DNA of 64,000 nt from an uncultured Acetatifactor sp. (GCA_910585015.1 CAJUCT010000020.1:1-64000), one strand, 5' to 3'. Positions 26,979 to 36,777 are shown, numbered from the stretch's first letter. Made by a program: numbers and translations. Notes: generated from the sequence alone by a model not told the origin.

Positions 26979-28024
26979 GAAATATGTCCTTTCAAGCGGC
27001 CAGCCTTGTCCGATGCCTTCTCAGATTGTTTCCGGGAATGATTGTGCATCTTACGGGCATGTTCCCGCCGCTCGGTCAGCCTCTCCACATCCTCCGGGGA
27101 GATGAAGCGGCTGGTCTTTACCACATAAACCTGCCCGTCCTCCGTCTTGCGAATCCGGGCCTTACATTTCAGATATCCATGCTTCTCGCAGAATGCCACG
27201 CAATAGTAGTGACGCCCGTTAGGAGTAAACCATTTCACCTTTTTGCGCAGGTTCCGTCGGCACAGATAGCACTTGCTGGAACTTACCTCCCGATCCGAAA
27301 GCGCCGCCGTCTTGTCCGGAAAAACACGGGAAATATACTTAAAGTAAGTGTCAAATTGTACCTTAATCTCCTCCTCCCGGCAGGAAGGGGGATTGAATAC
27401 ATCATATGATACGTTCTTCAGTACCTCCGGATCCTGAATCGCCGCCAATACCTTTGCGGTGTAATAGGCATCGCTAAAAGCCCTGTGAAAGGGGATGTCT
27501 TTCTCGATCTTGAGAAAATCCACCGCCCATTCCAGCGCCCGTCTGCTCTTGCGATCCTCATAGGCAATACTGAACAGCTTCTGCACGTCTAAAAAGGCTA
27601 TGGGGCCCCTGGCCAGGGGCTCCATGCCGTAAAAACGCAGATTGCGCTGCAGTTCAGCCAGGTCAAGCGGTCCCCAGGTGCAGAAGATATAATCCTCCCC
27701 GCACCAGCACAGGAAATCCTCCACCACCCGAGTGAAGGGCCTCCCCCGCTCCAACTCCTCCATGCGCATATGGATAAGCTTACTGGTAATTCTGTGCATC
27801 CGGTGATACACAGTGGGCCGGATCAACTGACTGAATTCACTGACCATGATCCGCTCATGATTTAATTTAATCGCACCGATCTCAATGATCTCAAAGGGCA
27901 GCGTGGCCACCTCCGGCTCCTGTCCGGTGCTGCTTTGGTTCCATTCCAGATCCAGAATAATATAATTCACTGTGTTCTCCCGAAATCGACTGTAAAGATC
28001 TATGTGCTGCAACATATTATGCAC
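26975..28024 (-). CDS. DEDDh 3'-5' exonuclease family protein
   Basis: 349 residues. The exonuclease fold (about 20-215) shows the first motif ILDLEWNQ (Asp25, Glu27), the middle Asp in WGPLDLAELQRNL and the last motif HRAFSDAYYTA, that is the DEDDh pattern of the KapD/ERI-1 branch. The C-terminal third has a CYLCRRNLRKK and other Cys/His (CVAFCEKH) that could bind zinc, then a basic tail. Substrate could be RNA or DNA ends. It overlaps the start of dacF by 4 bp and is the first gene of the exonuclease-dacF-trmB-trxA group. Confidence 0.8.
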   Translation of the reverse strand: MHNMLQHIDLYSRFRENTVNYIILDLEWNQSSTGQEPEVATLPFEIIEIGAIKLNHERIMVSEFSQLIRPTVYHRMHRITSKLIHMRMEELERGRPFTRVVEDFLCWCGEDYIFCTWGPLDLAELQRNLRFYGMEPLARGPIAFLDVQKLFSIAYEDRKSRRALEWAVDFLKIEKDIPFHRAFSDAYYTAKVLAAIQDPEVLKNVSYDVFNPPSCREEEIKVQFDTYFKYISRVFPDKTAALSDREVSSSKCYLCRRNLRKKVKWFTPNGRHYYCVAFCEKHGYLKCKARIRKTEDGQVYVVKTSRFISPEDVERLTERREHARKMHNHSRKQSEKASDKAGRLKGHIS

Positions 28025-28263
28025 ATTATCTCTTATTCTTCGTATGCCTCAGTACACATTCTGTTCAAAAAGCATTTTGCCCATTATAACACATCTTTAT
28101 CGATTCGGAAAGAGCCAGTTACTTTAGCGGATATTTATTAGCGGATATTTAACCATTAAGATTCAAAATTACCTCTTCATGAATATCCGGCGTTTGGCTT
28201 GGCCAAACGTCCGCCTTGCCTGTGATATTGCGTTAATGCGTATTGGGATGTACACATCCCAAC
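28025..28263. other. Intergenic stretch with two palindromes
   Basis: It contains TTGGGATGTACACATCCCAA (28240-28260) and GGCGTTTGGC/GGCCAAACG (near 28189-28212). Neither is followed by a T-run. They could end the DUF4097 transcript or bind a protein; no coding frame is credible. Confidence 0.4.
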
Positions 28264-29550
28264 TTATTTTACAACGATATCACCGCTTCCGGTGGTCAGG
28301 CTTACCTGGCAGGCGCCGTTTCCATAGGAGGAGTTGAACATGCGGCCAGAAACTTCGTATCCCCTTATACTCATGTCACCGCTGCCGGTGCGGGATGCGA
28401 TGGAGGCCCCTTCGATCCAACTCAAATCCAGGTTGATATCACCGCTTCCGGCAATCATATGAATATTATTGGTTCTCGCGCTTGCCGCCAGCTCAATGTC
28501 TCCGCTGCCGGTCTTGACCTCAACGGCTTCCATATCCGTCTGTAACTCCACTTCCCCGCTGCCTGCCGCCGCATTCAGTTCCCGGCCCCGGATATTCTCG
28601 GCATCAATGTCTCCGCTGCCGGAGCGCAAGTCAGCCCTGTCGCACGCAATATTCACCAGTTCCTGTTCCCCGCTGGCAGTCTGCACTTTCAGCAGTCCCG
28701 CCTCCAACCTATCCGTGCTCACATCGCCGCTGGAAGTGTGCAGGTAGACCTTTGCCGCCGATATACGCCGGGCCGCCAGATTCCCGCTGGTGGTTTGGAT
28801 TTCGATCTCCGTATCCTCGTCCAACTGCATGGCAATACCGGATACTTCCACATCGCCGCTCTGGGTTTTGCCGAAGAACTTTTTGCAGTCCACGTCCTCA
28901 ATCCTCAGATCCCCGCTGATACACTGGGTTTCCAGTTTCTGTGTCTGTATTCCCCGAATCCGCAAATCTCCGCTGGTATTGTCTATCTCTATGGCAGGAA
29001 GCCCTGCGGGGATCTGCACATTTAAATGAATATCACCGCTGGACCAGCCGGCGAATTGGTTAAATACAGATAAAACATCCCAGATGGATTCCGGAGCGGA
29101 GTCCTCGTGGCGGTCTGGTCCCTTGCGCTCTTTTACCCCCGCGTAAAATACACCGTCCCGCTCATACTGGTAAAATTGGTAGCGCATCTTCTGGGCTTTA
29201 CTGCCGCAGTTATCATAGTCGATCCTGATCCGGTCGTCCGCCGAAGCTGTTATCTCCACATCCGCCAGCAGTCCCTCTATAACCACCGCCCGGTAGAGTT
29301 GTTCATAGTTGTTGCTCTGATTGGCCTGGCTCTCCATAATTTCCAGTTCCTGCTTCAAATCCTCCTCCGAGAACTCCTTCAGCATATCATCAATATTGCC
29401 CAACTCCGCAATGATATCCTCCTCTCTGCGTCCCTCCGCCAGGCCCTCCGCAAAGTGCTGTTCATAATCCTCCAGAATCTCCATCTCCAAAGCCCTGTTA
29501 TAATGCTGTAACTTCTCCCGCAATGCATTCATATATTCTGATTTTGTCAT
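28264..29550 (-). CDS. HAAS (DUF1700) plus DUF4097 beta-repeat protein
   Basis: 428 residues from the ATG at 29550 (MTKSEYMNALREKL), with AAAGGAG 5 nt upstream. The N-terminal ~80 residues are the helical HAAS/DUF1700 module (DYEQHFAEGLAEGRREEDII), usually found next to PadR regulators. The rest is a long beta-helix-like DUF4097 region with many TSGDI / GSGDI turns, each followed by a hydrophobic strand. No transmembrane helix links the two parts, which is shorter than common architectures. It is downstream of padR and probably controlled by it. Confidence 0.85.
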   Translation of the reverse strand: MTKSEYMNALREKLQHYNRALEMEILEDYEQHFAEGLAEGRREEDIIAELGNIDDMLKEFSEEDLKQELEIMESQANQSNNYEQLYRAVVIEGLLADVEITASADDRIRIDYDNCGSKAQKMRYQFYQYERDGVFYAGVKERKGPDRHEDSAPESIWDVLSVFNQFAGWSSGDIHLNVQIPAGLPAIEIDNTSGDLRIRGIQTQKLETQCISGDLRIEDVDCKKFFGKTQSGDVEVSGIAMQLDEDTEIEIQTTSGNLAARRISAAKVYLHTSSGDVSTDRLEAGLLKVQTASGEQELVNIACDRADLRSGSGDIDAENIRGRELNAAAGSGEVELQTDMEAVEVKTGSGDIELAASARTNNIHMIAGSGDINLDLSWIEGASIASRTGSGDMSIRGYEVSGRMFNSSYGNGACQVSLTTGSGDIVVK

Positions 29551-29623
29551 AACTGCTCCTTTCCTGCAAATCCTAAATTTCTTCTTCACATATTTCGGGA
29601 CAGGCATAAGCCCAACCTGTGTC

Positions 29624-29932
29624 CTATTTTCTCACCAGACGGTTCACTGCCGTCTGGAACTGTTCCCATTCCTGCAACATAGCCTGCTGGTATTCTCTGC
29701 CCTTCTGTGTAAGCTGGTAATATTTCCGGGCCGGGCCTGACTCCGACTCCACCAGATAGGTGGTCACATAGGCATCCTCCTTAAGTCTTCGCAGAATCGG
29801 ATACAGGGTCCCGCTGGCAATGGACATTTCCTCAGAGATCCTCTCTGTCAGTTCGTAGCCATACTTATCGCCGCTCACCAGTTGAGACAGTACGCATAAC
29901 TCCAGGGCACCCTTTTTTAACTGTGTGTTCAT
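29624..29932 (-). CDS. PadR family transcriptional regulator
   Basis: 102 residues from the ATG at 29932 (MNTQLKKGALELCVL), with AAAGGAGG 6 nt upstream; the longer frame runs through a repeat element. A winged helix-turn-helix is visible with the family motifs GYELTERI and ASGTLYPILRRLKEDAYV. PadR proteins repress their own operon and are released by membrane or envelope stress or small ligands. It forms an operon with the HAAS-DUF4097 gene. Twin 30-bp sites lie upstream at 30148-30178 and 30403-30433. Confidence 0.92.
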   Translation of the reverse strand: MNTQLKKGALELCVLSQLVSGDKYGYELTERISEEMSIASGTLYPILRRLKEDAYVTTYLVESESGPARKYYQLTQKGREYQQAMLQEWEQFQTAVNRLVRK

Positions 29933-29961
29933 GATATTCCTCCTTTCTATATAAAGTCCCC

Positions 29962-30102
29962 AGGCGATTGCGAAACACCCTTTCTGGTAACAGTGGACGG
30001 GCAATATATACAAAATAGGGGGCGACCTGCCACTGCGTCGGAGTTCGTTTTTGTATATATTGACCGGCAACGTCACTTGCAGAGAACATTTCGTAATTGC
30101 CT
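29962..30102 (-). repeat. Imperfect palindromic repeat, family 3, copy A
   Basis: A 141-bp element with terminal arms AGGCGATTGCGAAA/..AATTGCCT and internal arms CAATATATACAAAA/TTTTGTATATATTG. The second copy lies at 52873-53012 in the same orientation. Here it forms most of the padR leader. A family-1 fragment (30106-30124) directly abuts it. Confidence 0.8.
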
Positions 30103-30510
30103 ATAAAGTTCCGCATGTTTCCTATAACTTAATTCATTTAGAAGATTGTATCACATGCTATTGTTTAATGCAATATACCAGGGCAAAAAAAATCATCTCC
30201 TCCTGTTACTCCCACACATCCGCTCTTCAGCCATCCATTGGCGCTGCTCACGCTCTCCACCGACTGTCTGTCGCAGCTTTCCCATGCCTGCTGCCTGTCA
30301 ACGCTGTTCCTCTTCTTCATGCTGTCCTGCTTTTTCATATCCTCTTGCTCCTCCTGTCTGTGTTCCGTGCATTTTCTGTGTTACTCTCTTTATGTAGATG
30401 AGTATATCACATGCTATTATATATTGCAAGATACTAAATAAAATTTTTTTGAAAATTTTAAGGCAAGGTCTTCCTACGGAAAACCTTGCCTGTACCAACA
30501 GTCATTCAAG
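30103..30510. other. Non-coding stretch upstream of padR with twin candidate operator sites
   Basis: Two related ~30-bp sequences, at 30148-30178 and 30403-30433, share TATCACATGCTATT and then TGCAAxATAC; ends GTAT/ATAC give a weak dyad. They flank about 225 bp. Between them a minus-strand frame of 57 codons (30165-30338) begins after AGAGGAT but has no recognisable content. No RNA gene is visible. Confidence 0.45.
30455..30491 (-). terminator. Intrinsic terminator after the esterase gene
   Basis: A 9-bp stem AGGCAAGGT/ACCTTGCCT is followed on the minus strand by TAAAATTTTC and a further T7. Confidence 0.75.
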
Positions 30511-31347
30511 TCAGGGAAAAAGCCCCTCCAGCCAGGTGTGTGCCAGACTGATCCAACTGGCGCATTCCGGCCGGATACAGTTGCCGTCCGAGGTCTGGGT
30601 GAGGGATGTGGCCAGAGCCAGTCCGTGGCCGCCCCGGGGGTACATGTGGAACTCCGTGGGGATGCCTGCCCGGCGCAGGGCGCTCACCAGCAGCAGCGAG
30701 TTTTCCACAGGTACAGACTGGTCCTCGTAGGTATGCCAGACAAAAGTGGGCGGTACATCGGCGCTCACCTGCTTCTCCAGAGAAACCTGTTCCAGCAATT
30801 CATCCTGTCCCGGCAAATCCCCCAGCAGGCTCTCAAAAGAACCCCTGTGGGCAAATTCCCCGGAAGAGATCACCGGATAACAAAGCAGCAGGCCGTTGGG
30901 GCGCAGCAGACTGTGCTCCGGATCTTTGTCCGCAATACCCGCACGCTCTCTGAGCCAGTCCCTGTCCCAAAACATGGCAAAGCTGGCTGCCAGGTGTCCC
31001 CCTGCCGAGCAGCCCTGAATCACAAGCTTGTCCGTCTTTACATGCCACTGCTCCGCATGTTCCCGGATCAGCTTTACACTGGCTGCCAGTTCCAATAGCG
31101 ACGTGGGATACCGGGACGGGGCACAGGAATACCGCAGCACCGCCGCATGATATCCCATGGCCAGAAATTGCAGTGCCATGGATTCCGCCTCTCTGTCAGA
31201 AGTATATGCATAACCGCCCCCGGGACAAAGCAGTATCAATGGCCTCTCCCGCATCGCCAGCGAATCCGAGTAGTCTTGTATATAAGTTACCAGATGGGCA
31301 TTCGGCTGAGATCCTTCCACCTGTAGCGAAAACACTTCATGTATCAT
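30511..31347 (-). CDS. Alpha/beta-hydrolase (carbohydrate-esterase-like)
   Basis: 278 residues, no signal peptide. The oxyanion loop CPGGGYAYTSDREAE (near 40) and nucleophile elbow QGCSAGGHLA (Ser near 114) are typical of the BD-FAE/acetylxylan-esterase-like branch. The acid residue probably lies in HTYEDQSVP and the catalytic His in GGHGLALA (near 240). Such enzymes remove acetyl or feruloyl groups from sugars; a cytoplasmic one would act on imported oligosaccharides. A fragment of the family-1 leader repeat lies 17 bp upstream. Confidence 0.85.
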   Translation of the reverse strand: MIHEVFSLQVEGSQPNAHLVTYIQDYSDSLAMRERPLILLCPGGGYAYTSDREAESMALQFLAMGYHAAVLRYSCAPSRYPTSLLELAASVKLIREHAEQWHVKTDKLVIQGCSAGGHLAASFAMFWDRDWLRERAGIADKDPEHSLLRPNGLLLCYPVISSGEFAHRGSFESLLGDLPGQDELLEQVSLEKQVSADVPPTFVWHTYEDQSVPVENSLLLVSALRRAGIPTEFHMYPRGGHGLALATSLTQTSDGNCIRPECASWISLAHTWLEGLFP

Positions 31348-31363
31348 TCCTGCCTCCTATTCT

Positions 31364-31425
31364 TAGTTCTGCATATTCCCTCCCGGCACACAAGTCCGAT
31401 GATCAATATATGGCCGCTTTCAGGT
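31364..31425 (-). repeat. Family-1 leader repeat, partial copy before the esterase
   Basis: It begins with the conserved box AGTTCTGCATATTCCC and follows the family to the middle loop (GGCCGCTTT), then diverges. Only the arm nearest the gene is kept. Confidence 0.6.
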
Positions 31426-31445
31426 ATGCAAGTCCATTTTCCGCT

Positions 31446-32879
31446 TTAATATGCCTTCCCCCAGTATACCATCTTCTTGGCGGGCTTGCCGCAGCAGACG
31501 CAGGTATCGGCCAGCTGCTCCTGGACAAAGGGCATACAGCGGCTGGTAACACTCATTTTCTCCTTGATCAGATCCTCACATGCCTGTTCGCCGCACCACA
31601 TGGCCTTGACAAAACCAGTCTTCTCCGCGAATATCCTCTGAAATTCCTCAAAGTCTCTGGCCTCATAGGTGTGGGCATCCCGGTGCGTCCTGGCCCGCTC
31701 CAGCATTTCCCTCTGGATAGTCTCCATCAGCTCTCCTGCCTTTTCCTCCAGCCGATCTAGTTCCACCTCCAGCTTTTCCCTGGTGTCACGGCGACAGATC
31801 ACGCATTTTCCGGCCTCGATATCCTTGGGACCGATCTCTACGCGAATGGGGTAGCCTCTCATCTCAGCTTCCGCAAACTTATAACCGGGGGTCTTGTCCG
31901 TATCATCTACTTTTACCCGGAATTTCCCCTTCAGCCTGTCACGCAGTTCATATGCTTTATCCAGCACTCCCTCTTTTTTCTGCTGAATGGGTACGATGCA
32001 GATCTGGATGGGTGCCACTCTGGGAGGCATCACCAGGCCCTCGTTGTCGCCATGGACCATAATTATGGCGCCGATAAGCCGGGTGGTCATACCCCAGGAG
32101 GTCTGATGTACATACTTTAGTGTATTGTCCTTGTCCGCATACTGGATCTCAAAAGCCTGAGCGAAACCGTCTCCAAAATTGTGGGTGGTGCCGGACTGCA
32201 GGGCTTTGCCATCATGCATCAGGGCCTCGATGGTATAGGTGGCCACTGCGCCGGCAAATTTCTCTTTCTCGGTCTTTTGGCCCTTGATCACAGGGATGGC
32301 CAGCACTTCCTCACAGAAATCCGCATACACATTCAGCATCTGAACAGTTCTTTCCTCCGCCTCCCGGGCCGTGGCATGAGCCGTGTGTCCCTCCTGCCAC
32401 AGAAATTCTCTGGAGCGCAGGAAAGGTCTGGTCTCCTTCTCCCAGCGCACCACGGAACACCACTGGTTATATACCTTGGGCAAATCCCGATAAGAGTGAA
32501 TGTCATTTTTATAGAAATCGCAAAACAGAGTCTCCGAAGTAGGACGCACACACAGGCGTTCCTGCAGGGGCTGTAAGCCGCCCTGTGTCACCCAGGCCAC
32601 TTCCGGCGCAAAGCCCTCCACATGATCCTTCTCCTTTTGGAGCAATGACTCAGGGATAAACATGGGCAGATATACATTCTGCACCCCTGTCTCCTTGAAC
32701 CGGGCATCCAGCTGCTGCTGGATCAGTTCCCAGATTGCATACCCCGCAGGCTTGATCACCATACAGCCTTTGACGCTGGTATAGTCAATCAGTTCCGCTT
32801 TCTTCACCACATCCGTGTACCATTGTGCGAAATCCTCCTCCATGGAGGTAATCGCTTCCACCATTTTCTTGTCTGCCAT
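31446..32879 (-). CDS. proS: Prolyl-tRNA synthetase, archaeal/eukaryotic type
   Basis: 477 residues. It charges tRNA-Pro with proline. The short form without the editing insertion carries class II motifs: [12 protein letters not shown] (about 110-121), motif 2 [15 protein letters not shown], motif 3 GMTTRLIGA (near 256) and the C-terminal zinc-binding-like part with CVICRRDT and [10 protein letters not shown]. The last residues WGKAY are typical. Expression is controlled by the T-box leader upstream, with a family-1 repeat between T-box terminator and start codon. Confidence 0.96.
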   Translation of the reverse strand: MADKKMVEAITSMEEDFAQWYTDVVKKAELIDYTSVKGCMVIKPAGYAIWELIQQQLDARFKETGVQNVYLPMFIPESLLQKEKDHVEGFAPEVAWVTQGGLQPLQERLCVRPTSETLFCDFYKNDIHSYRDLPKVYNQWCSVVRWEKETRPFLRSREFLWQEGHTAHATAREAEERTVQMLNVYADFCEEVLAIPVIKGQKTEKEKFAGAVATYTIEALMHDGKALQSGTTHNFGDGFAQAFEIQYADKDNTLKYVHQTSWGMTTRLIGAIIMVHGDNEGLVMPPRVAPIQICIVPIQQKKEGVLDKAYELRDRLKGKFRVKVDDTDKTPGYKFAEAEMRGYPIRVEIGPKDIEAGKCVICRRDTREKLEVELDRLEEKAGELMETIQREMLERARTHRDAHTYEARDFEEFQRIFAEKTGFVKAMWCGEQACEDLIKEKMSVTSRCMPFVQEQLADTCVCCGKPAKKMVYWGKAY

Positions 32880-32898
32880 AATCCTGTCTCCTTATTTT

Positions 32899-33000
32899 AA
32901 GTTCCGCATATTCCCCCTCAGCACACATGGGCGGTGAGCAATATCCGGCCCCTCAGGCGTCCGTATCTTGCTCAGTGTACTTTTCGGGAATATGCTGTTT
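32899..33000 (-). repeat. Family-1 leader repeat, one copy before proS
   Basis: The same box order as the trxA copies. The middle arms read GAGCAA/TTGCTC where trxA has GATGGAA/TTCCATC, so both sides changed and pairing is kept. It lies between the T-box terminator and the proS ribosome site. Confidence 0.8.
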
Positions 33001-33022
33001 TTAAATGCGCGGCCTGCAATAC

Positions 33023-33365
33023 AAAAGGGTAGTACGCCGCAGATCCCATCCCTTTTCAGGGACCGAATCCTCGGCGGTACCACCCTTATTAATGTGCGTA
33101 CTTAACGGGGAAATGTCCCCGAAAGTCCAACATTCTGCTTCTCCTGCCGCTAACGCCGGCGCTGCGCTGTATTTCCCTGGCTGTCATATCTCCAGGCTCA
33201 CACAGGACTCCGAGGCAGGTTCCGGTAGCTTCGCATAAGGGCCTCCCACCGATGGCCCTCTCTCTGGAATACTCCCCTTGCCGTACTATTCCTCTTCTCC
33301 GTCTGTACTCTATGTCCGACCGGCCCGCCCCAGCAATTTCTGCGACTGGCCTGCCGTCTCGCTTT
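33023..33365 (-). promoter_or_regulatory. T-box riboswitch of proS
   Basis: The diagnostic T-box AAGGGTGGTACCGCC lies at 33087-33073. Its terminator partner GGCGTACTACCCTT followed by TTTT lies at 33036-33023, and the antiterminator uses the same T-box. Upstream is a Stem I-like region with AGAGAGAGGG and a possible specifier CCT (Pro) at 33219-33217, followed by a purine. Uncharged tRNA-Pro would stabilise the antiterminator and allow proS transcription. The specifier assignment is less certain than the T-box itself. Confidence 0.9.
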
Positions 33366-33371
33366 GACTCG

Positions 33372-33400
33372 ATTGTAGTTCACATCTGTTTTTTTGTCAA
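33372..33400 (-). promoter_or_regulatory. Promoter of the proS T-box leader
   Basis: TTGACA, 17 bp, TACAAT on the minus strand, directly before the T-box leader. Confidence 0.8.
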
Positions 33401-33471
33401 GTATAAATCGTTGCTTCTCAACGGTTATTTTTTCTATTCTGAAAACTTTCCCTATTCGTGGCAGACTGCTT

Positions 33472-34371
33472 TTATATTTTGCCAAATATCATCCTGTTTC
33501 CGCCTCTCCAAGTCTCTCCCGGAGCCGCTGCCTGGGTGTGGGGGCGCTGTGCCAGTTCTCCTTCATACCCGGCAAAGTCACAGATGCCGTACCAGGGCTC
33601 CAGACATACGTAGCCCGCGCCGCTGTCGGGATGGCTCCAGATTCCCCATACGGGGGCATCACATTCCACCCGCACGTATTCCCGGCCTTCCGCATCACAC
33701 AACGCTGCCGCCGTAATGCCCTCTTTGTCAAAGATCAGCGCATCCCCGGCAAACAGTTCCTCCGTGACTGCAAAGCTGCCGCTCTCAAGCTGTACAGGCA
33801 GCAACTCTTCCGTTATGACACCCTTGTTATTGAGTCGCAGACTGTACAGTTCCGCATCGGGCTCCACACCGTACAGCTTAATCCTCTGGCCCACCCTGCT
33901 GCCCTTTCGGTCCGCTTTTCCCGGCGGGCAGGCGAAAGCGGCATGGCCTCCCACAGAAAAATACATGGGCTTATCCCCGGTATTTTTCACCCACCACTCC
34001 TCCCTGATACCGTCGGCCTGGAGGATATAGGCAATCTCCAGCACAAAAGAAAAGGGATATTTTTCCCTGGTGGCATCGGTGTCCTGTACACAAAAGCGAA
34101 TGCTGTCATCAGTCTGCTCCGCCACCCTATACTCAACCCGCTGCCCAAAGCCATGCTTATCCGCCGGAAATACCCTGCCCTCATAGATAAACCGCTCTTT
34201 CTCCAGTTTCCCGATAAAGGGAAAGAGAAACGGCGCCGTCTTACCCCAAAAAGCGGGATCTCCGCTCCACATGTGCTCCAGTTCCAGCTTTTTGTCCCAC
34301 ACGGACTTAATCTCCGCGCCCATGCTCTCCAATACAACCTTAAATCTTTCATTTTCCAGTATATACTTCAT
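33472..34371 (-). CDS. Aldose 1-epimerase-like protein
   Basis: 299 residues from the ATG at 34371 (MKYILENERFKVVLES), with GGAGG 5 nt upstream. A galactose-mutarotase-type beta-sandwich protein: SVGGHAAFACP carries the conserved histidine region, and VCLEPWYGICD (near 268) carries the catalytic-glutamate region. It may interconvert anomers of galactose or a related sugar; LacX-like members are less well defined. No sugar operon surrounds it. It lies between the proS leader and the hydrogenase-like gene. Confidence 0.85.
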   Translation of the reverse strand: MKYILENERFKVVLESMGAEIKSVWDKKLELEHMWSGDPAFWGKTAPFLFPFIGKLEKERFIYEGRVFPADKHGFGQRVEYRVAEQTDDSIRFCVQDTDATREKYPFSFVLEIAYILQADGIREEWWVKNTGDKPMYFSVGGHAAFACPPGKADRKGSRVGQRIKLYGVEPDAELYSLRLNNKGVITEELLPVQLESGSFAVTEELFAGDALIFDKEGITAAALCDAEGREYVRVECDAPVWGIWSHPDSGAGYVCLEPWYGICDFAGYEGELAQRPHTQAAAPGETWRGGNRMIFGKI

Positions 34372-34463
34372 GTCTGCCTCCATCTGTCCGCCATATCCAG
34401 CATCGGCTCGCGCTTCGCTTTCAGCACAGGTTGACCTGTGCTATTACATTAATGTATATCTCT

Positions 34464-36410
34464 CTATTCTACCAACGCCTGCAGCTGCCGCTTTACCTCC
34501 CCAGAGGACTCCAGAATCTTCTCGTTGGATGAGTTGATCTGTGCGGACACTGCTGCCAGTTCTCCTGTCTTGTCATTGATGCCGGTTACCACATCCGCCA
34601 GATACCGGGCCTGGCTCTGCACCTGTGATACCGCCTCCAAAATCTTGGCCTGAGTATCGCTGCTGCGGGACGCGGTCTCCTTAGAATCTGAGGCCAGCTT
34701 GTTGATCTCCCCCGCCACCACCGCGAAGCCCTTGCCCGCCTCACCGGCCCTGGCCGCCTCGATGGAGGCATTGAGAGCCAGCAGATTGGTCTGGGTGGCC
34801 ACGGAAACCACCTCGTTATTGTTGGCCGCCAATTTCTGGATCAGGGCATTGATGCTGAGCATGGAATCATTCAGACCGCTGCAGAAATTTGCCACCTCCA
34901 GTACATTGGCAGAAATCACCTGACATTCTCTGGCGTTGGTCTCGTTGCCCTGGGCCATCTCATCTACCGCCTGATATACCATATCGAAACGTTTGTTGAT
35001 CTCGTCAATGGTATCCACGATCTTCTGATGCTGGCGGGCAATCCTTTCTTTCTCTGCCTCCACCTGCCCGGCCAGTTCCAACGCGTTGTTTTTCTCTGTT
35101 TCCACCTGGTCTTTCAGGTAATGAATGCAGTTGTCCCTGTAATTGAAGCCATTATAAATGGCGCAGGCCATCTCCTCACAGGTTCCATATCCGCAGCAGG
35201 AGCAGTTGATCCTGCGGGAGGACGGCGTATCCTTCCCCATCTCCATGTAGATGCGATTCAGTTCCGCCTCGCTGGGTGTTTTTGACAGACACTGGGCAGA
35301 CTTATCCGTGTACTCGCACAAATAATCCTCCAGCTTCAGATGAGAAAACTGTCTGTTCAGCGCTTTCAGTCTCTGTGCCGGTTTCAGGCGGCGGGACCAG
35401 GTGCTCTTAAAGCTGTCGTTCTTGCTGGCCGCCCTGATCCGCATCATCTCCATCAGCACGTCATCGGTGGCATTTTTTGCGTCCTCCGTGCCGGTACCAT
35501 ACAAGCATCCCTGGGCGCAGTTCAGCGCGTCAATAAACAGATAGGGGGTGTCATTTCCCGCAATGCGTTTTTTATTTTGCTCCAGATAATGGTACATATG
35601 ACTCTCGCCCTCGCACTGCCGGATGTAGGCATCCTCACCCAGGAACCAGTACACGTTTTCCTTCAGGCCGCCGGGAGTGGGATAGACGGAGCCCAGCCCA
35701 TACTCGATCTCGTCCTTGCAGGAAGGACCGGAAATATCGTGACACCTCACATACTTCATCAGATGGTCAAAAGTCACATTGTAGGAGATCAGCCCCTTGC
35801 CCCGTTTGGACTCAATCTCGTCTTTTTTGGCGATACAAGGGCTGATAAATGCCAGCTTATCCTGCACTTTCATCTCCTTGCGCACATACACCGCCGCGCA
35901 CATCATGGGACTCTGCACCGGCATCAACTTAGGAAGAAGCTGGGGCAAATAGTGTTCGATATAGTTGACCACCGCCGGGCAGGGCTGGGAGATTCCGCCC
36001 AGGAAATGGTATTTGCTTATGTAATTCAAGTAGGCCCAGGTGGTGATATCCGCCCCAAAGGACACGCTGATCATCCGATTCACACCCATCGCCTTCAGAC
36101 CGCCCAGCACACTCTCGTATTCCCTGGGATAATTGGCCAGAAATGCCGGGGCAATCAGGATGGATATTCTCTCCCCCCTCTGCAGTGCCTGAAAAAAAGC
36201 CTCCGTATCATCCACATATTCCCTGGCGCCGTGCTCGCAGGCGTCAAAACAGGCGCCACAGGCCACACATTTCGCTCCGTCCACTTCGATGATATTTCGT
36301 CCATCCGGCTCCTGGCGGGCCACCATGGCCCCCATACAGCTGCAGACTCCAATACACTTATTGCAGCCCACACAATTATCGTTGGTTCTTACCAACCCTT
36401 CCTTCGTCAT
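34464..36410 (-). CDS. [FeFe]-hydrogenase-like protein fused to a methyl-accepting chemotaxis signalling domain
   Basis: 648 residues from the ATG at 36410 ([13 protein letters not shown]), with AGGAGG 5 nt upstream. Order: two [4Fe-4S] clusters ([11 protein letters not shown], then [14 protein letters not shown]), and a hydrogenase large-subunit-like domain (about 70-340) with reduced H-cluster motifs ([30 protein letters not shown]). Next is another Cys4 motif ([14 protein letters not shown], near 410), a coiled coil, and a methyl-accepting signalling hairpin with [18 protein letters not shown]. No membrane segment, so it is cytoplasmic. It may sense H2 or redox state and signal to CheA or another partner; such sensory hydrogenases are known, but the output here is inferred. 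Confidence 0.85.
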   Translation of the reverse strand: MTKEGLVRTNDNCVGCNKCIGVCSCMGAMVARQEPDGRNIIEVDGAKCVACGACFDACEHGAREYVDDTEAFFQALQRGERISILIAPAFLANYPREYESVLGGLKAMGVNRMISVSFGADITTWAYLNYISKYHFLGGISQPCPAVVNYIEHYLPQLLPKLMPVQSPMMCAAVYVRKEMKVQDKLAFISPCIAKKDEIESKRGKGLISYNVTFDHLMKYVRCHDISGPSCKDEIEYGLGSVYPTPGGLKENVYWFLGEDAYIRQCEGESHMYHYLEQNKKRIAGNDTPYLFIDALNCAQGCLYGTGTEDAKNATDDVLMEMMRIRAASKNDSFKSTWSRRLKPAQRLKALNRQFSHLKLEDYLCEYTDKSAQCLSKTPSEAELNRIYMEMGKDTPSSRRINCSCCGYGTCEEMACAIYNGFNYRDNCIHYLKDQVETEKNNALELAGQVEAEKERIARQHQKIVDTIDEINKRFDMVYQAVDEMAQGNETNARECQVISANVLEVANFCSGLNDSMLSINALIQKLAANNNEVVSVATQTNLLALNASIEAARAGEAGKGFAVVAGEINKLASDSKETASRSSDTQAKILEAVSQVQSQARYLADVVTGINDKTGELAAVSAQINSSNEKILESSGEVKRQLQALVE

Positions 36411-36557
36411 ATGCTCCTCCTTGCGCATATGGCAGTTCGCCTGCCCTCCTGCGCTGATGTGTGTTGGGAAGTGCCGCTTTTGGTATCTCACTTTACGATG
36501 AAATGTCTGCCCCATGCACTCCCAAATATACAAGGTTTAAGGCAGTGTATTTGTTTG

Positions 36558-36566
36558 ATTATAACA
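36558..36566 (-). promoter_or_regulatory. Extended -10 promoter of the hydrogenase-like sensor gene
   Basis: TGTTATAAT matches the extended -10 element; no good -35 is present. Confidence 0.45.
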
Positions 36567-36604
36567 TGATTTTCATTAAAAGAAAATATTCTCAAAATTT
36601 TTTC

Positions 36605-36635
36605 TTGACCGTAACCCTACGTCATCCTGTATGAT
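36605..36635 (+). promoter_or_regulatory. MerR-type promoter with a 19-bp spacer
   Basis: TTGACC, 19 bp, TATGAT on the plus strand. Overlong spacers are characteristic of promoters activated by MerR proteins, which untwist the DNA. The next plus-strand gene encodes a MerR-methyltransferase, so autoregulation is likely. Confidence 0.65.
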
Positions 36636-36653
36636 AGAAATACAGATATCTGG

Positions 36654-36777
36654 GAACATATAACAACAATGCCGAACTAGGCGTCAATTAATTTCTGTTC
36701 AGTACATAAACCGGGACACCCCAGCGGATGGATATCAATCCTTGGCACTGTGTACCGGGAAGAAATGTGTGGAACTT
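36654..36777 (+). repeat. Divergent family-1 leader repeat before the MerR-methyltransferase
   Basis: Read toward the gene it starts GGGAACAT, holds CAGTACATAAACCGGG and ends GTACCGGGAAGAAATGTGTGGAACTT, which parallels the family-1 order. It is the only copy on the plus strand and keeps the same orientation to its gene. Confidence 0.5.

Noticed and set aside
28469..28747. Repeated CCGCTGCCGG-type DNA words
   Set aside because: They are the codons of recurring GSGDI turns of the DUF4097 domain, not an intergenic repeat.
30165..30338. Minus-strand frame of 57 codons with AGAGGAT before the ATG
   Set aside because: No recognisable content, and it lies between the twin sites upstream of padR; kept only as a remark in the intergenic entry.
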